DNA of 64,000 bases from Streptomyces clavuligerus (GCF_005519465.1 NZ_CP027859.1:1612001-1676000); one strand, 5' to 3'; positions 26,301 to 36,153 are shown, numbered from the stretch's first letter. Program-made: numbers and translations. Notes: a model not told the origin generated them from the sequence alone.

Positions 26301-27279
26301 CCCGTTCTCCGTTCGGGGTCGTGCCCGCTTCCCGGGCCGGGTCGGTGTCGCGGTAGCGGCCCAGCTCCGGCAGCGACCGGGCGGTGGCCGCGAACCGGCG
26401 CGCGGCCGTCACATACCGTTCGGCCTCCGCACGGTCCGCAGGGGGGAGAGCGCCTTCTCGGACGAGCTTCCCGGCGGCGGCGTCGAAATTGTCGAGGCGC
26501 CGCGCGCACATCTCCCGCAGCCGCTCCCGGGCCGTCCGGAGGCAACCGTCACCCTCTGCGGCGAGGGCTTCGACCAGGTTCGGGTGCCCCAGGGCCCGGT
26601 CCCTCCCGACCGAGAACAGGTCGTTGGCGAAGCCGATCGCGTCCGCCAGCGCCCTGTGCATGTCCCCGGCGGCGTCGAGGGTTTCCACGGCTCCGGGGAG
26701 CCGGATTCCTTCCGCCGCTTCCAATATGTGCAGCGCCGGAACGACGGCGGACGTCCGGCGACGAAGCGCCATCCGGGCGCCCAGTGCCAGTACCTCGCCG
26801 TTCGCGCGGACGCGGACCTCCTCGACGCACGCGTCGAGGAGGTCGGCGAAACCGGCGGTGAACCGCGTCAGCCAGGACCCGTCGGCCTCCCCGCCGACGC
26901 GGGTCACGAGATCGTTCAGGGCATGCTCGAACGGACCCCGCCCCTGCTCCGCCGTCCCGTCCAGGACGGCCCGCAGCCCCCCGGCCAGAGCCGCCACCTC
27001 GTCGGCCTGCACACCGGGCCGGTCGAACGCGTCGTCCAGCAGGCACACCAGCGCCGCGAACTGCGCCACCAGCGCCACCGGCTCCAGCTCCCGGCGGGAG
27101 ACCACCGCGAGAGCGTAGTGGTGCAACCCCATCCCGCTCAGATTCGCCCGCTCCTCCGGACCGTCCACCAACGCCAGCGCTTCCGCCCAGGTCAGCAACT
27201 GCCGCTCGACCAGCGCGGGGGACACCTCGGGGGGTGTCCCGCCCGTTCTCGCCCCGGGTGCGCCGTGCGCGTCGCCCAT
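26287..27279 (-). CDS. Class I terpene synthase
   Basis: A 330-residue class I terpene synthase fold. The first metal motif is D82-D-A-F-D86 (DDxxD form) in LVCLLDDAFD. The second is N219-D-L-F-S223-V-G-R-D227, the NSE/DTE triad with Asp at the third position. A late RY pair (LGRYRDTD) is also typical. It would ionise a prenyl diphosphate with Mg2+ and form a cyclic terpene. Overlap with the class II-like gene suggests two-step diterpene chemistry. No prenyl diphosphate synthase is present in the window. ATG 27279 has GGAG eight bases upstream and is preferred over GTG 27288. Confidence 0.82.
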   Translation of the reverse strand: MGDAHGAPGARTGGTPPEVSPALVERQLLTWAEALALVDGPEERANLSGMGLHHYALAVVSRRELEPVALVAQFAALVCLLDDAFDRPGVQADEVAALAGGLRAVLDGTAEQGRGPFEHALNDLVTRVGGEADGSWLTRFTAGFADLLDACVEEVRVRANGEVLALGARMALRRRTSAVVPALHILEAAEGIRLPGAVETLDAAGDMHRALADAIGFANDLFSVGRDRALGHPNLVEALAAEGDGCLRTARERLREMCARRLDNFDAAAGKLVREGALPPADRAEAERYVTAARRFAATARSLPELGRYRDTDPAREAGTTPNGERDAAL

Positions 27280-27589
27280 CGCCACCACTCCGACTCCACC
27301 TGACTCCAGGGTCTTGAGTGGCCATGTAGTAGCGGAAGGCGTCCGGCGTGCACCAGTGCGAGCCCTCGCGCCCTGGCCGAAACCGGCTCAGCGCCCGCCG
27401 GGAGCGGGAAGGCGGTGCGACAAGCCCGGTCCGGACCGGACCTCACACGGCCGACCGCCCCTGGGCGGTGAGTTCGGCCGACCGATCGTGGAACCCGGCC
27501 GGACCGGTGGTCGACCATGCGAACGGATTGGCGAAATCATGATGGGTGAGACCCCGGCGGGACCCCGGTAAGACCCTGGAAACGCGGAC

Positions 27590-27627
27590 GCGGGGCCGGT
27601 GACCGGAGTGACGGTCACCGGCCCCGC
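27590..27627 (-). terminator. 15-bp hairpin terminator after the beta-propeller gene
   Basis: Arms 27590-27604 (GCGGGGCCGGTGACC) and 27613-27627 are exact complements with an 8-base loop, just past the stop of the minus-strand YVTN/DUF11 gene. It separates that transcript from the terpene operon. No gene is seen in the rest of 27280-27659. Confidence 0.75.
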
Positions 27628-27659
27628 CTGCTGTTACGGGGATCAGAGGTGTGGACGTG

Positions 27660-29087
27660 TCACGTGCAGCGGATGATGAGGGAGGTGGTGGCGGTGCAGG
27701 TACGGCTGGCCGTGTCGTTGGCCGGATCGGGGTCGGTGGGGGTGGAGTCGGTGCGGGTCGCGGTGGCCGTGTAAGGGGCGCCCAGGCTGAGCAGACCGAC
27801 GGGGACCCGGAAGGTGCGGGTCGTGCTGGCTCCGGGCGCCAGGTCGGTGAGGGTGCAGCGCACCGTGCCCGGACCCGTGGCGCAGTCGGTGCTGGTGGGT
27901 GTGGTGCTGCCGGTCAGGGTGGTGGTGACGGTGCCGGTGGCGGCGGTGGCGGGGCCGTTGTTGGTGACCGTGAGGGTGTAGTCGATCCGGCCCGTCAGAC
28001 CGGGCACCGGGGTGGCGGCCAACGCCACGGCCAGGTCGGCTTCGGGGCGGGCCGGGGTGATCACCACATAGGCGGGCTGCTCGGAGAACGGGATGCTCGC
28101 GGTCGTGGCGTGGGTGGTGGTGTCGATGACGGACACGGTGCGGCCGGCCACGTTGGGGACGTAGGCGTGGCGGCCGTCGGGGGTGAAGGCGATGTCGTAG
28201 GGGCCGTCCCCGGCGGGGACGGTGGCGGTGACCGTGTTGGTGGCGGTGTCGAGGATCGACAGGTTGTCGCTGCCGGCGTTGGCGGTCCAGGCGCGGGCTC
28301 CGTCGGCGGTGACGCGGGTGGCCATGACGTCGCTGCCAGTGGTGACGGTGGCGGCGACCGTGCGGGTGGTGGTGTCGACGACCGCGACGGACTGGTCGTT
28401 GCCGCCGGAGGCGACGTAGGCGCGGGTGCCGTCCGGGCCGAAGGCGACGGAGCGCGGGTGGCCGTAGGTGCGGATGCCCCGGGCGGCGGTGTTGGTGGCG
28501 GTGCTGATCGCCTGGACCCCGCCGGCCACGGACAGGGAGGCGTACACCTCCGTCCCGGCCGGGTTCATCTCGACGTCGTACACGTCACCGATGGTCTGCA
28601 CGGTGGTGATCTGTGTCTGGGTGGCCAGGTCGTACACCTTGACCTGCCGCTGGAAGCTGTCGCCGATGTACGCGCGGGTGCCGTCCGGGGTGATCGCGAT
28701 GTCCGTCGGCAGGCCCCCGACGCTGAAGCTGGTGGCGGTGTTGGTCGCGGTGTCGATGACACCGATACCGCCGGAGTACTGACCGGCGACATAGACACGG
28801 GAACCGTCCGGCGACACCGCCAGTTTCGCCGTCTCGACACCCACCGGGATCCTGGCCACCGTCTCACCGGTCACGGTGTCGATCGCGGTCACCGTCCGGC
28901 TGTTGAGCGCGGAGACATACGCCGTCGGATGCGCCGGCGGCTGCGCCGCCCGCGGCGATCCCGCCGCTGCCGGGGCCGCCTGCGCGGTCTGGGAGACCAG
29001 TCCGGACGCGGCCAGCGCCAGCGCCCCCGCCCAGACGGCGGCACCCCGGCCCGCCCGGCACAACCTCTTGTTCGTCACCACACGCAC
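27660..29087 (-). CDS. Secreted YVTN-type beta-propeller protein with C-terminal DUF11 domain
   Basis: A 475-residue exported protein. A long signal peptide (MRVVTNKRLC...TAQA) is followed by about seven YVTN-like blades: YVSALNSRTVTAIDT, VYVAGQYSGGIGVIDT, AYIGDSFQRQVKVYD and similar units of ~42 residues. A DUF11 domain follows (LTVTNNGPATAATG..., near 370-470). The chain ends TSLIIRCT. Such proteins are surface or secreted structural proteins of unknown ligand. GTG 29087 is chosen because AGAAGG lies six bases upstream; the longer frame lacks a ribosome site. It is divergent from the giant DUF11 gene. Confidence 0.82.
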   Translation of the reverse strand: MRVVTNKRLCRAGRGAAVWAGALALAASGLVSQTAQAAPAAAGSPRAAQPPAHPTAYVSALNSRTVTAIDTVTGETVARIPVGVETAKLAVSPDGSRVYVAGQYSGGIGVIDTATNTATSFSVGGLPTDIAITPDGTRAYIGDSFQRQVKVYDLATQTQITTVQTIGDVYDVEMNPAGTEVYASLSVAGGVQAISTATNTAARGIRTYGHPRSVAFGPDGTRAYVASGGNDQSVAVVDTTTRTVAATVTTGSDVMATRVTADGARAWTANAGSDNLSILDTATNTVTATVPAGDGPYDIAFTPDGRHAYVPNVAGRTVSVIDTTTHATTASIPFSEQPAYVVITPARPEADLAVALAATPVPGLTGRIDYTLTVTNNGPATAATGTVTTTLTGSTTPTSTDCATGPGTVRCTLTDLAPGASTTRTFRVPVGLLSLGAPYTATATRTDSTPTDPDPANDTASRTCTATTSLIIRCT

Positions 29088-29599
29088 GACACACCTTCTG
29101 CTTTCTCCCGCCGCTCCCTCACCCTCTGGTGACACCGGGAGCACGGCGGGCGGTACGGAGCAACACATCTGGTACGCCGTCACCGTCCGGGCGGGCCGTC
29201 CGCGGCACAGCGGCATCACAGCCGGCGCATGGATGGTGACAACAGGTAAAGAATCTTGTGTGGGGTCACCCTCCCGGCAAGGAGATTTCAGGCCAACACC
29301 GGCTCCGCGCGGTCGGCGCCGACACGGAGGCCCTCTCCGGTCGTGGACGGCGGTGCCGGGGGCGGCCGGGTCCTCGGTCGCGTGCTCCAGTCGCCTTCAG
29401 CCCTGAGGCCCGGCGGCCGGGGTGGGCTGCCAGGGTGAAACAACCTCGACTCCGGGGCCCGCATCCCCGGTGGGCCGCCCGTGGACCGCTCCAATGAACG
29501 GGATTGCGCGCACGTCCTTGACACCCCTCCGGCACCGGCCCCCCTGTGCCGTCGGCCCGTGCGCGCGCGCCTGTCACGCGAGGAGAGGTCACACCCCGG
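29088..29599. other. Divergent promoter region of two surface-protein genes
   Basis: 512 bases between divergent starts. A less GC-rich patch near 29235-29265 (around GGTAAAGAATCTTGTG) is the likeliest promoter core. No gene with proper codon bias is visible. Confidence 0.35.
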
Positions 29600-32500
29600 A
29601 TGTTGAGAAGAACACGGCTGGCGGCGGCGGGCGTGGCACTCGCCCTCGCGCTCGGCGCCGCCGCCACCTCCACGCAGGCTCAGGCGCATGCCTCCACAGC
29701 CTCCCGGCCCGGCATGGCCGCCCCTCCGGCCGCCGCTCCGCACCGGGCTCCCGCCGCGCCCGGGGCTCCCTCGAAGGCCCCGGCCGCGGCCCGCGCACAG
29801 GCCCCCTTCACCTGCTCGGGTGACATCCTCCTGGAGGCGGGAAGCACGGCGAGCCAGCTCTACAGCGGGGTGACGGGCCCGGGGGAGATCGCCTTCATGC
29901 CCGTGGGCGCGGCGACCGTGGCGTACAACGCCATGAGTGTCGACCCGGACGACCACTACATCTACGCGATCCAGCGCGGTACCACCCCCAACCTGCTGCG
30001 GATCGACGACACCGGGGCCGTGACCACCCTCGGCACCGTCGGACTTCCCGCGCCCTCGGGCGGCGGGGGGAACTACGCCTCGGGCGCGTTCGACGACAAC
30101 GGCGCCTTCTACGTCGCCAACGGCTACAACAACCAGATGTACCGGGTGGACATCACCGGGATGACGTCCACACTCGTCACCCTGAGCCAGTCCCTGAACG
30201 GCGTCATCGACTTCGCGTACAGCGGAGGCTATCTCTGGGGCGCCGACGTCGACGGTGCCGTGGTCCGTATCGACCCCGCGACCGGAACCGTCACCAGCTA
30301 CCCCGGCGTCCTCCCCAACCCCGCCCCGGGCGACGGCTTCGGCGGCACCTTCACCTACGGCAACGGCGACCTGGGCTTCTACCAGAACAGCGGCACCATC
30401 CACCGGGTGCAGCTCACCACCCCCGCCACGCCGATGTTCACCGTCCTCTCCTCCCAGTCGGCGCCCGCCATGTCGATCGCGGTGGACGCGACCTCCTGCT
30501 TCCAGACGCCCGCCGACCTGGCGGTGACCAAGACGGGCCCGGCCTCGGTGCCCGCGGGCGGCAGTGTCTCGTACACGATCACGGTGACGAACAACGGACC
30601 CGACCCCTCCTCCGGCTGGACGCTGACCGACACGATCCCCGCCGGACTGCTGAACGCGGCCACCACGACCGCCGGATGCAGCGTCGCGAGCGGCATGCTC
30701 TCCTGCACGGGCGGCGCGCTGGCGGTGGGGGCGAGCACGACGATCTCGCTGACCGGTACCGCCGCGGCGGGCGTCACCTCCATCGTGAACACGGCCAAGG
30801 TGTTCGGCAACGACCCCGATCCAAACCCGGACAACAACGAGTCCACCACCACGACCACCGTGAACGCGTCGGTGGACCTCGCGCTGACGAAGACCGGCCC
30901 GGCCGAGGCCATCGCGGGCGACGAGGTCGCCTACACCATCACCGTCATGAACAACGGCCCGTCGGACTCGACGGGCTGGACGGTGAGCGACCCGATCCCC
31001 GCCGGGCTCCAGGACCCGACCACCACCACCTCCGGCTGTTCGGTCAGCGGCGGAACGCTGACCTGCACCGGCGGAGCGCTGGCGGCGGGTGACAGCACGA
31101 CGATCACCCTGATGGGTACGGCGGCGGCGAACGCCGCCCGTATCGTCAACACCGCCACCGTCGAAGGCAACGAGCCGGACCCCGACCCGGACAACAACGA
31201 GGACACCGCCATCACCGGGCTCGAACGCCGGGTCGATCTGGCGGTGACCAAGACGGGCCCCGCCACGGTGGCGGCCGGGGGCGAGATCTCGTACACGATC
31301 ACCGTGACGAACAACGGTCCCTCCGACTCCACCGGCTGGGGGCTGACCGATCCGATCCCCGCCGGTCTGCTGAACGCCGCGACCACGACGCCGGACTGCT
31401 CGATCAGCGGTGGGAACCTGGTCTGCATCAGCGGCGTCCTCGCGGTGGGCGACAGCATGACGATCTCGCTGACGGGTACGGCGGCGGCGAACGCCACCAC
31501 CATCACCAACATCGTGACCGTCGACGGGAACGACCCCGATCCGGACCCGGGCAACAACGAGGACACGACCACGACCACCGTCACCGCGGCCGTCGACCTG
31601 GCGGTGGCGAAGACCGGCCCCGCCACGGTGACGGCCGGGGGCGAGGTCTCGTACACGATCACCGTCACGAACAACGGCCCGTCCGCTTCGACGGGCTGGA
31701 CGCTGACCGATCCGATCCCCGCCGGGCTCCAGAACGCGGCCACCACCACCCCGGGCTGCTCGGTGAGCACGGGGACGCTGACCTGCGCCGGCGGTGCCCT
31801 GGCGGTGGGCGACAGCGTGACGGTCTCACTCACCGGCACGGCCGCGGCGAACGCCACCCGTATCGTCAACACGGCCACCGTCGAGGGGAACGACCCCGAT
31901 CCGGACCCGGACAACAACGAGTCGACCACGACGACCACGGTGACCCCGTCGGTCGACCTGGCGGTGACGAAGACCGGCCCGGCCACGGTGACGGCCGGGG
32001 GCGAGGTCTCGTACACGATCACCGTCACGAACAACGGCCCGTCGGACTCGACCGGCTGGACCCTGACCGACCCCATCCCCGCCGGGCTCCAGGAGGCGGC
32101 CACGGCCACCCCCGGCTGTTCGGTCAGCGGCGGAACCCTGACCTGCGCCGGTGACACACTCGCCGTGGGCGACAGCGTGACGATCTCGCTGACGGGTACG
32201 GCGGCGCCGAACGCCACCCGTATCGTCAACACGGCCACCGTCGAGGGCAATGACCCCGATCCGGACCCGGACAACAACGAGTCGACCACGACGACCACGG
32301 TGACCCCGTCGGTCGACCTGGCACTGACGAAGATGGGCCCGTCCACGGTGACCGTGGGCGACACGGTCTCGTACACGATCACGGTGACCAACAACGGCCC
32401 GTCGGACTCGACCGGCTGGACGGTGAGCGACCCCATCCCGGCGGGCCTGGCCAACGCCGCCACCACCACCCCCGGCTGTTCGGTCAACGGCGGAACCCTG

Positions 32501-35299
32501 AGCTGCACGGGCGGCGCGCTCGCCGTCGGCGACAGCACGACCATCACCCTGACCGGCCTGGCGGGGACGGTCGGTACGATCACCAACACCGCCGAGGTGA
32601 CCGGCGACGATCCGGACCCGAACCCGGACAACAACGAGGACACCACCACCACGACCGTGTCGCCCCTCCCGGTGCCGGAGGTGGACCTCGCGGTGACGAA
32701 GACCGGCCCGGCGAGCGCCTCCCCCGGGGACACGGTCGCCTACACCATCACCGTCACCAACAACGGCCCCGACCCCTCCACCGGCTGGACCCTCACCGAC
32801 CCCGTCCCCGCCGCCCTGACGAACGCGGCGACGACCACCCCCGGCTGTTCGATCAGCGCCGCAACCCTGACCTGCACCGGCGGTGCGCTGGCGGTGGGCG
32901 ACAGCGTGACGGTCTCACTCACCGGCACGGCCGCGGCGAACGCCGCCCGTATCGTCAACCGCGCGACCGTCGAAGGCGACGAACCCGACCCCGACCCGGA
33001 CAACAACGAGTCCACCGCGATCACCAGGATCACCCCCTCGGTGGATCTGGCGGTGACGAAGACCGGCCCGGCGACCGCGACGGCCGGGGACGAGGTCTCG
33101 TACACGATCACCGTGACGAACAACGGTCCGTCGGACTCGACCGGCTGGACGGTGAGCGACCCCATCCCCGCCGGGCTCCAGAACGCGGCCACCACCACCC
33201 CCGGCTGTTCGGTCAGCGCGGGAACGCTGACCTGCTCGGGCAACTCCCTGGCGGCGGGCGCCCAGGTGACGATCTCGCTGACGGGCAAGGCCGCGGCGGA
33301 CGCGAGCAGCATCGTGAACACGGTGACCGTGACCGGGGACGACCCTGACCCGAACCCGGACAACAACGAGGACACCACCACGACGACGGTGGGGCGCTCG
33401 GTGGATCTGGCGGTGGCGAAGACCGGCCCGGCCACGGTGACGGCCGGGGGCGAGGTCTCGTACACGATCACGGTGACGAACAACGGCCCGTCGGACTCGA
33501 CCGGCTGGACCCTGACCGACCCCATTCCCGCCGGGCTCCAGAACGCGGCGACGACCACTCCCGGCTGTTCGGTCAGCGGCGGCAGGCTGACCTGCACCGG
33601 CGGTGCGCTGGCGGTGGGCGAGAGCGTGACGATCTCACTCACCGGCACAGCGGCGCCGAACGCCGCCCGTATCGTCAACACGGCCACCGTCGACGGGAAC
33701 GACCCCGATCCGGACCCGGACAACAACGAGTCCACGACCACCACGACGGTGGGGCGTTCCGTGGATCTGGCGGTGACCAAGAGCGGCCCGGCCACGGTGA
33801 CGGCCGGGGGCGAGGTGTCGTACACGATCACGGTGATGAACAACGGTCCGTCGGACTCGACGGGCTGGACGGTGAGCGACCCGATTCCCGCCGGGCTCCA
33901 GAACGCGGCCACGGCCACCCCGGGCTGTTCGGTCAGCGGCGGCAGGCTGACCTGCACGGGCAACTCCCTGGCAGTGGGCGACCGTGTGACGATCTCGCTG
34001 ACGGGTACGGCCGCGGCGAACGCCACCCGTATCATCAACCGGGTCACCGTGACCGGGGACGACCCCGACCCGGACCCGGACAACAACGAGGACACCACCA
34101 CGACGACGGTGGGGCGCTCGGTGGATCTGGCGGTGACCAAGACCGGCCCGGCGACCGCGACGGCCGGGGACGAGGTCTCGTACACGATCACCGTCACCAA
34201 CAACGGTCCCTCCGACTCCACCGGCTGGACCCTGACCGACCCCATCCCCCTCCAGCTCCGGAACCCGGACACCACCACCCCCGGCTGTTCCCTCAGCGAC
34301 CGGACGCTGACCTGCACGGGCGGCGCCCTGGCGGTGGGTGACAGCATGACGATCTCACTCACCGGCACGGCGGCGCCGAACGCGGACCGCATCGTCAACA
34401 CCGCCGCCGTCGACGGGGACGACCCGGACCCCGACCCGGACAACAACGAGTCCACGACGACCACCACGGTGGGGCGCTCGGTGGACCTGGCGGTGCACAA
34501 GTCCGGCCCGGCGTCCGTGGAGGCGGGAGCACGGATCGCCTACACGATCACCCTGACCAACAACGGTCCGTCCGCTTCGACGGGGTGGACGGTGACCGAC
34601 CCGATCCCCGTCCAGATCCAGAACCCCACCACCACCACTGAAGGGTGCGGTATCGGCTCCGGAAGGCTCATCTGCACCGGCGGCGCGCTCGCCGTCGGAG
34701 AGAGCGTCACCCTCACCGTGATCGGCACGGTGGCCGACGACGCCACCGGCACCCTCACCAACACGGCCACCGTCGAGGGCGACGACCCGGACCCGGACCC
34801 GGGCAACAACGAGTCCACCACCACGACGACCGTGACCGGCCGGCCGGGCCTGACCATCACCAAGAAGCAGAACGGCCCGGCGACCGTGAAGGCCGGGGCC
34901 ACGGTCGAGTACACGATCACCGTGACCAACACCGGCGCCACCGCCTACCCGGCCGCCGGACCGGCCTCGTTCACCGACGATCTGAGCGAGCTGCTGGACG
35001 ACGCCCGCTACAACGGCGACGCCACCGCCACCCGCGGTACCACCACCTATGACGAGCCCGTCCTGTCCTGGAGCGGAGCCCTCGCCCCCGGGGAGAACGC
35101 CACCATCACCTTCTCCGTCACCACCAACGCCCGTACCTTCGGTGACCTCAAACTGATCAACACCGTGGTCTCCGACACCCCCGGCAACAACTGTCCCCCG
35201 CGCGGCGACGACCCCCGTTGCACCACCAACGGCACAGTCACCCCCAAGGACAAGGACAAGGACAAGCCCAAGGCGGTGAAGGGAGCCCGCGCCGCCTGA
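29600..35299 (+). CDS. Giant secreted protein with 13 DUF11 repeats
   Basis: A 1899-residue exported protein. A signal peptide (MLRRTRLAAAGVALALALGAAATSTQAQAHA) and an Ala/Pro linker are followed by a ~240-residue propeller-like domain (IAFMPVGAATVAYNAMSVDPDDHYIYAI, FYVANGYNNQMYRVDITG). Then come 13 DUF11 units of about 120 residues, each opening DLAVTKTGPA and containing YTITVTNNGPSDSTGW and DPDPDNNE. The last unit is divergent. The tail is Lys/Asp-rich (PKDKDKDKPKAVKG) with no LPxTG motif or final membrane helix, so covalent sortase anchoring is not evident. Probably a surface stalk or adhesion protein. ATG 29600 follows AGGAGAGG. A sortase-like lipoprotein gene lies downstream. Confidence 0.9.
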   Translation: MLRRTRLAAAGVALALALGAAATSTQAQAHASTASRPGMAAPPAAAPHRAPAAPGAPSKAPAAARAQAPFTCSGDILLEAGSTASQLYSGVTGPGEIAFMPVGAATVAYNAMSVDPDDHYIYAIQRGTTPNLLRIDDTGAVTTLGTVGLPAPSGGGGNYASGAFDDNGAFYVANGYNNQMYRVDITGMTSTLVTLSQSLNGVIDFAYSGGYLWGADVDGAVVRIDPATGTVTSYPGVLPNPAPGDGFGGTFTYGNGDLGFYQNSGTIHRVQLTTPATPMFTVLSSQSAPAMSIAVDATSCFQTPADLAVTKTGPASVPAGGSVSYTITVTNNGPDPSSGWTLTDTIPAGLLNAATTTAGCSVASGMLSCTGGALAVGASTTISLTGTAAAGVTSIVNTAKVFGNDPDPNPDNNESTTTTTVNASVDLALTKTGPAEAIAGDEVAYTITVMNNGPSDSTGWTVSDPIPAGLQDPTTTTSGCSVSGGTLTCTGGALAAGDSTTITLMGTAAANAARIVNTATVEGNEPDPDPDNNEDTAITGLERRVDLAVTKTGPATVAAGGEISYTITVTNNGPSDSTGWGLTDPIPAGLLNAATTTPDCSISGGNLVCISGVLAVGDSMTISLTGTAAANATTITNIVTVDGNDPDPDPGNNEDTTTTTVTAAVDLAVAKTGPATVTAGGEVSYTITVTNNGPSASTGWTLTDPIPAGLQNAATTTPGCSVSTGTLTCAGGALAVGDSVTVSLTGTAAANATRIVNTATVEGNDPDPDPDNNESTTTTTVTPSVDLAVTKTGPATVTAGGEVSYTITVTNNGPSDSTGWTLTDPIPAGLQEAATATPGCSVSGGTLTCAGDTLAVGDSVTISLTGTAAPNATRIVNTATVEGNDPDPDPDNNESTTTTTVTPSVDLALTKMGPSTVTVGDTVSYTITVTNNGPSDSTGWTVSDPIPAGLANAATTTPGCSVNGGTLSCTGGALAVGDSTTITLTGLAGTVGTITNTAEVTGDDPDPNPDNNEDTTTTTVSPLPVPEVDLAVTKTGPASASPGDTVAYTITVTNNGPDPSTGWTLTDPVPAALTNAATTTPGCSISAATLTCTGGALAVGDSVTVSLTGTAAANAARIVNRATVEGDEPDPDPDNNESTAITRITPSVDLAVTKTGPATATAGDEVSYTITVTNNGPSDSTGWTVSDPIPAGLQNAATTTPGCSVSAGTLTCSGNSLAAGAQVTISLTGKAAADASSIVNTVTVTGDDPDPNPDNNEDTTTTTVGRSVDLAVAKTGPATVTAGGEVSYTITVTNNGPSDSTGWTLTDPIPAGLQNAATTTPGCSVSGGRLTCTGGALAVGESVTISLTGTAAPNAARIVNTATVDGNDPDPDPDNNESTTTTTVGRSVDLAVTKSGPATVTAGGEVSYTITVMNNGPSDSTGWTVSDPIPAGLQNAATATPGCSVSGGRLTCTGNSLAVGDRVTISLTGTAAANATRIINRVTVTGDDPDPDPDNNEDTTTTTVGRSVDLAVTKTGPATATAGDEVSYTITVTNNGPSDSTGWTLTDPIPLQLRNPDTTTPGCSLSDRTLTCTGGALAVGDSMTISLTGTAAPNADRIVNTAAVDGDDPDPDPDNNESTTTTTVGRSVDLAVHKSGPASVEAGARIAYTITLTNNGPSASTGWTVTDPIPVQIQNPTTTTEGCGIGSGRLICTGGALAVGESVTLTVIGTVADDATGTLTNTATVEGDDPDPDPGNNESTTTTTVTGRPGLTITKKQNGPATVKAGATVEYTITVTNTGATAYPAAGPASFTDDLSELLDDARYNGDATATRGTTTYDEPVLSWSGALAPGENATITFSVTTNARTFGDLKLINTVVSDTPGNNCPPRGDDPRCTTNGTVTPKDKDKDKPKAVKGARAA
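30515..35220 (+). repeat. Array of 13 ~360-bp DUF11-coding repeats
   Basis: Units start near the codons for DLAVTK and repeat about every 360 bases. Several internal blocks, such as the one coding GGEVSYTITVTNNGPSDSTGW, are nearly identical at DNA level between units 4, 5, 9 and 10. The array is open on the opposite strand too, giving long false ORFs. Confidence 0.9.
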
Positions 35300-35311
35300 G
35301 CGGCCGAGGGG

Positions 35312-35355
35312 CAGGGGCTGTGCCCGGCGACCACGGTCGCCGGGCACAGCCCCTG
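35312..35355 (+). terminator. 20-bp perfect hairpin terminator after the giant DUF11 gene
   Basis: Arms 35312-35331 and 35336-35355 are exact reverse complements with a 4-base CACG loop, 13 bases after the stop codon. It isolates the DUF11 transcript from the downstream lipoprotein gene. Confidence 0.85.
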
Positions 35356-35496
35356 TCGGCGGTCGGGGCGGGTACGCTGTCCGGGTGACCCTCCCCGCCG
35401 CCCCGGGATGTCGGCGCCCGCCGCGCGCGTCCGCTCCTAGGCTCTGCTGCGGTGAGCCCGTCCGCCGGGGACGGCCCCGCACAGCTGAGGACGGGG

Positions 35497-36153
35497 ATGG
35501 GAAGCATGAGGAGTGCGGCGTACGGATCGAGGCCGCGGCGGGGGCCGTACACCCTCTGGCTGTCGGCCCTGATCGCGGCGTCCGTATCGGTGACGGCCTG
35601 CGGAGCGCCGCCGGGCCACGGCGGAGCGGACTCCCGGCCGGGTGGTGCCAAGGCCCCCCGGGCCCTGACCCTGGAGAGGCGCGGCGCCCAGGCCCTGGAC
35701 ATCGTGGAGATCACGGGCGGGAAGGACCGGAAGGTCACCGCGCCCGAGGACGGGAGGGTCGGCTGGCCGGCCGCCGCCACCGCGCCCGGGGCCCGCAGCG
35801 TGGTCGTCCTCACCGGCCGGGCCGGGACGACGGACCACCCCGGTCCCCTCCACGGCCTCATCCGCGCCGTGGTCGGCGACAAGGCGAAGATCACGCACAG
35901 GGACGGCACCACCACGTCCTTCACCATCGGCCGCATCCAGATGATCAGCCGGGACCTCCCCACGGTCGCCGAGGCCGCCCAGGGCGCCCAGGGGCGTGAA
36001 CTGCGCGTCATCGCCCTCACCGGCAGCGGGAAGGACGGCGGCGAGGACCGGGGGAGAAGCCGGGAGAAGGACGGCGAGGACAGCGGCGCGGAGGGCCGGG
36101 GCGCGGTCTCCGAGCAGGTCGGACTGCTGGTGTCCGCGACCGTCTCGCGCTGA
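35497..36153 (+). CDS. Class F sortase-like lipoprotein lacking catalytic His and Cys
   Basis: A 218-residue lipoprotein (lipobox SVTAC, Cys35). The body follows class F sortases: PEDGRVGWPAAATAPGARSVVVL, then HGLIRAVVGDKAKITHRDG and RIQMISRDLPT, ending ELRVIALTGSG. In active enzymes the block after the first hydrophobic strand reads GHVDS and the last reads TCGG. Here they are GRAGT and TGSG, so both the catalytic His and Cys are missing. It is therefore likely a pseudo-sortase, perhaps binding rather than cleaving sorting signals. It lies downstream of the giant DUF11 gene. ATG 35497 is chosen for GAGG five bases upstream. Confidence 0.65.
   Translation: MGSMRSAAYGSRPRRGPYTLWLSALIAASVSVTACGAPPGHGGADSRPGGAKAPRALTLERRGAQALDIVEITGGKDRKVTAPEDGRVGWPAAATAPGARSVVVLTGRAGTTDHPGPLHGLIRAVVGDKAKITHRDGTTTSFTIGRIQMISRDLPTVAEAAQGAQGRELRVIALTGSGKDGGEDRGRSREKDGEDSGAEGRGAVSEQVGLLVSATVSR

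Noticed and set aside
30931..34500. Two long minus-strand ORFs (about 600 and 586 codons) antisense to the DUF11 array
   Set aside because: They mirror the repeat structure of the plus-strand gene, use poor codons for this genome, and lack ribosome sites. They arise from the GC bias at third positions.
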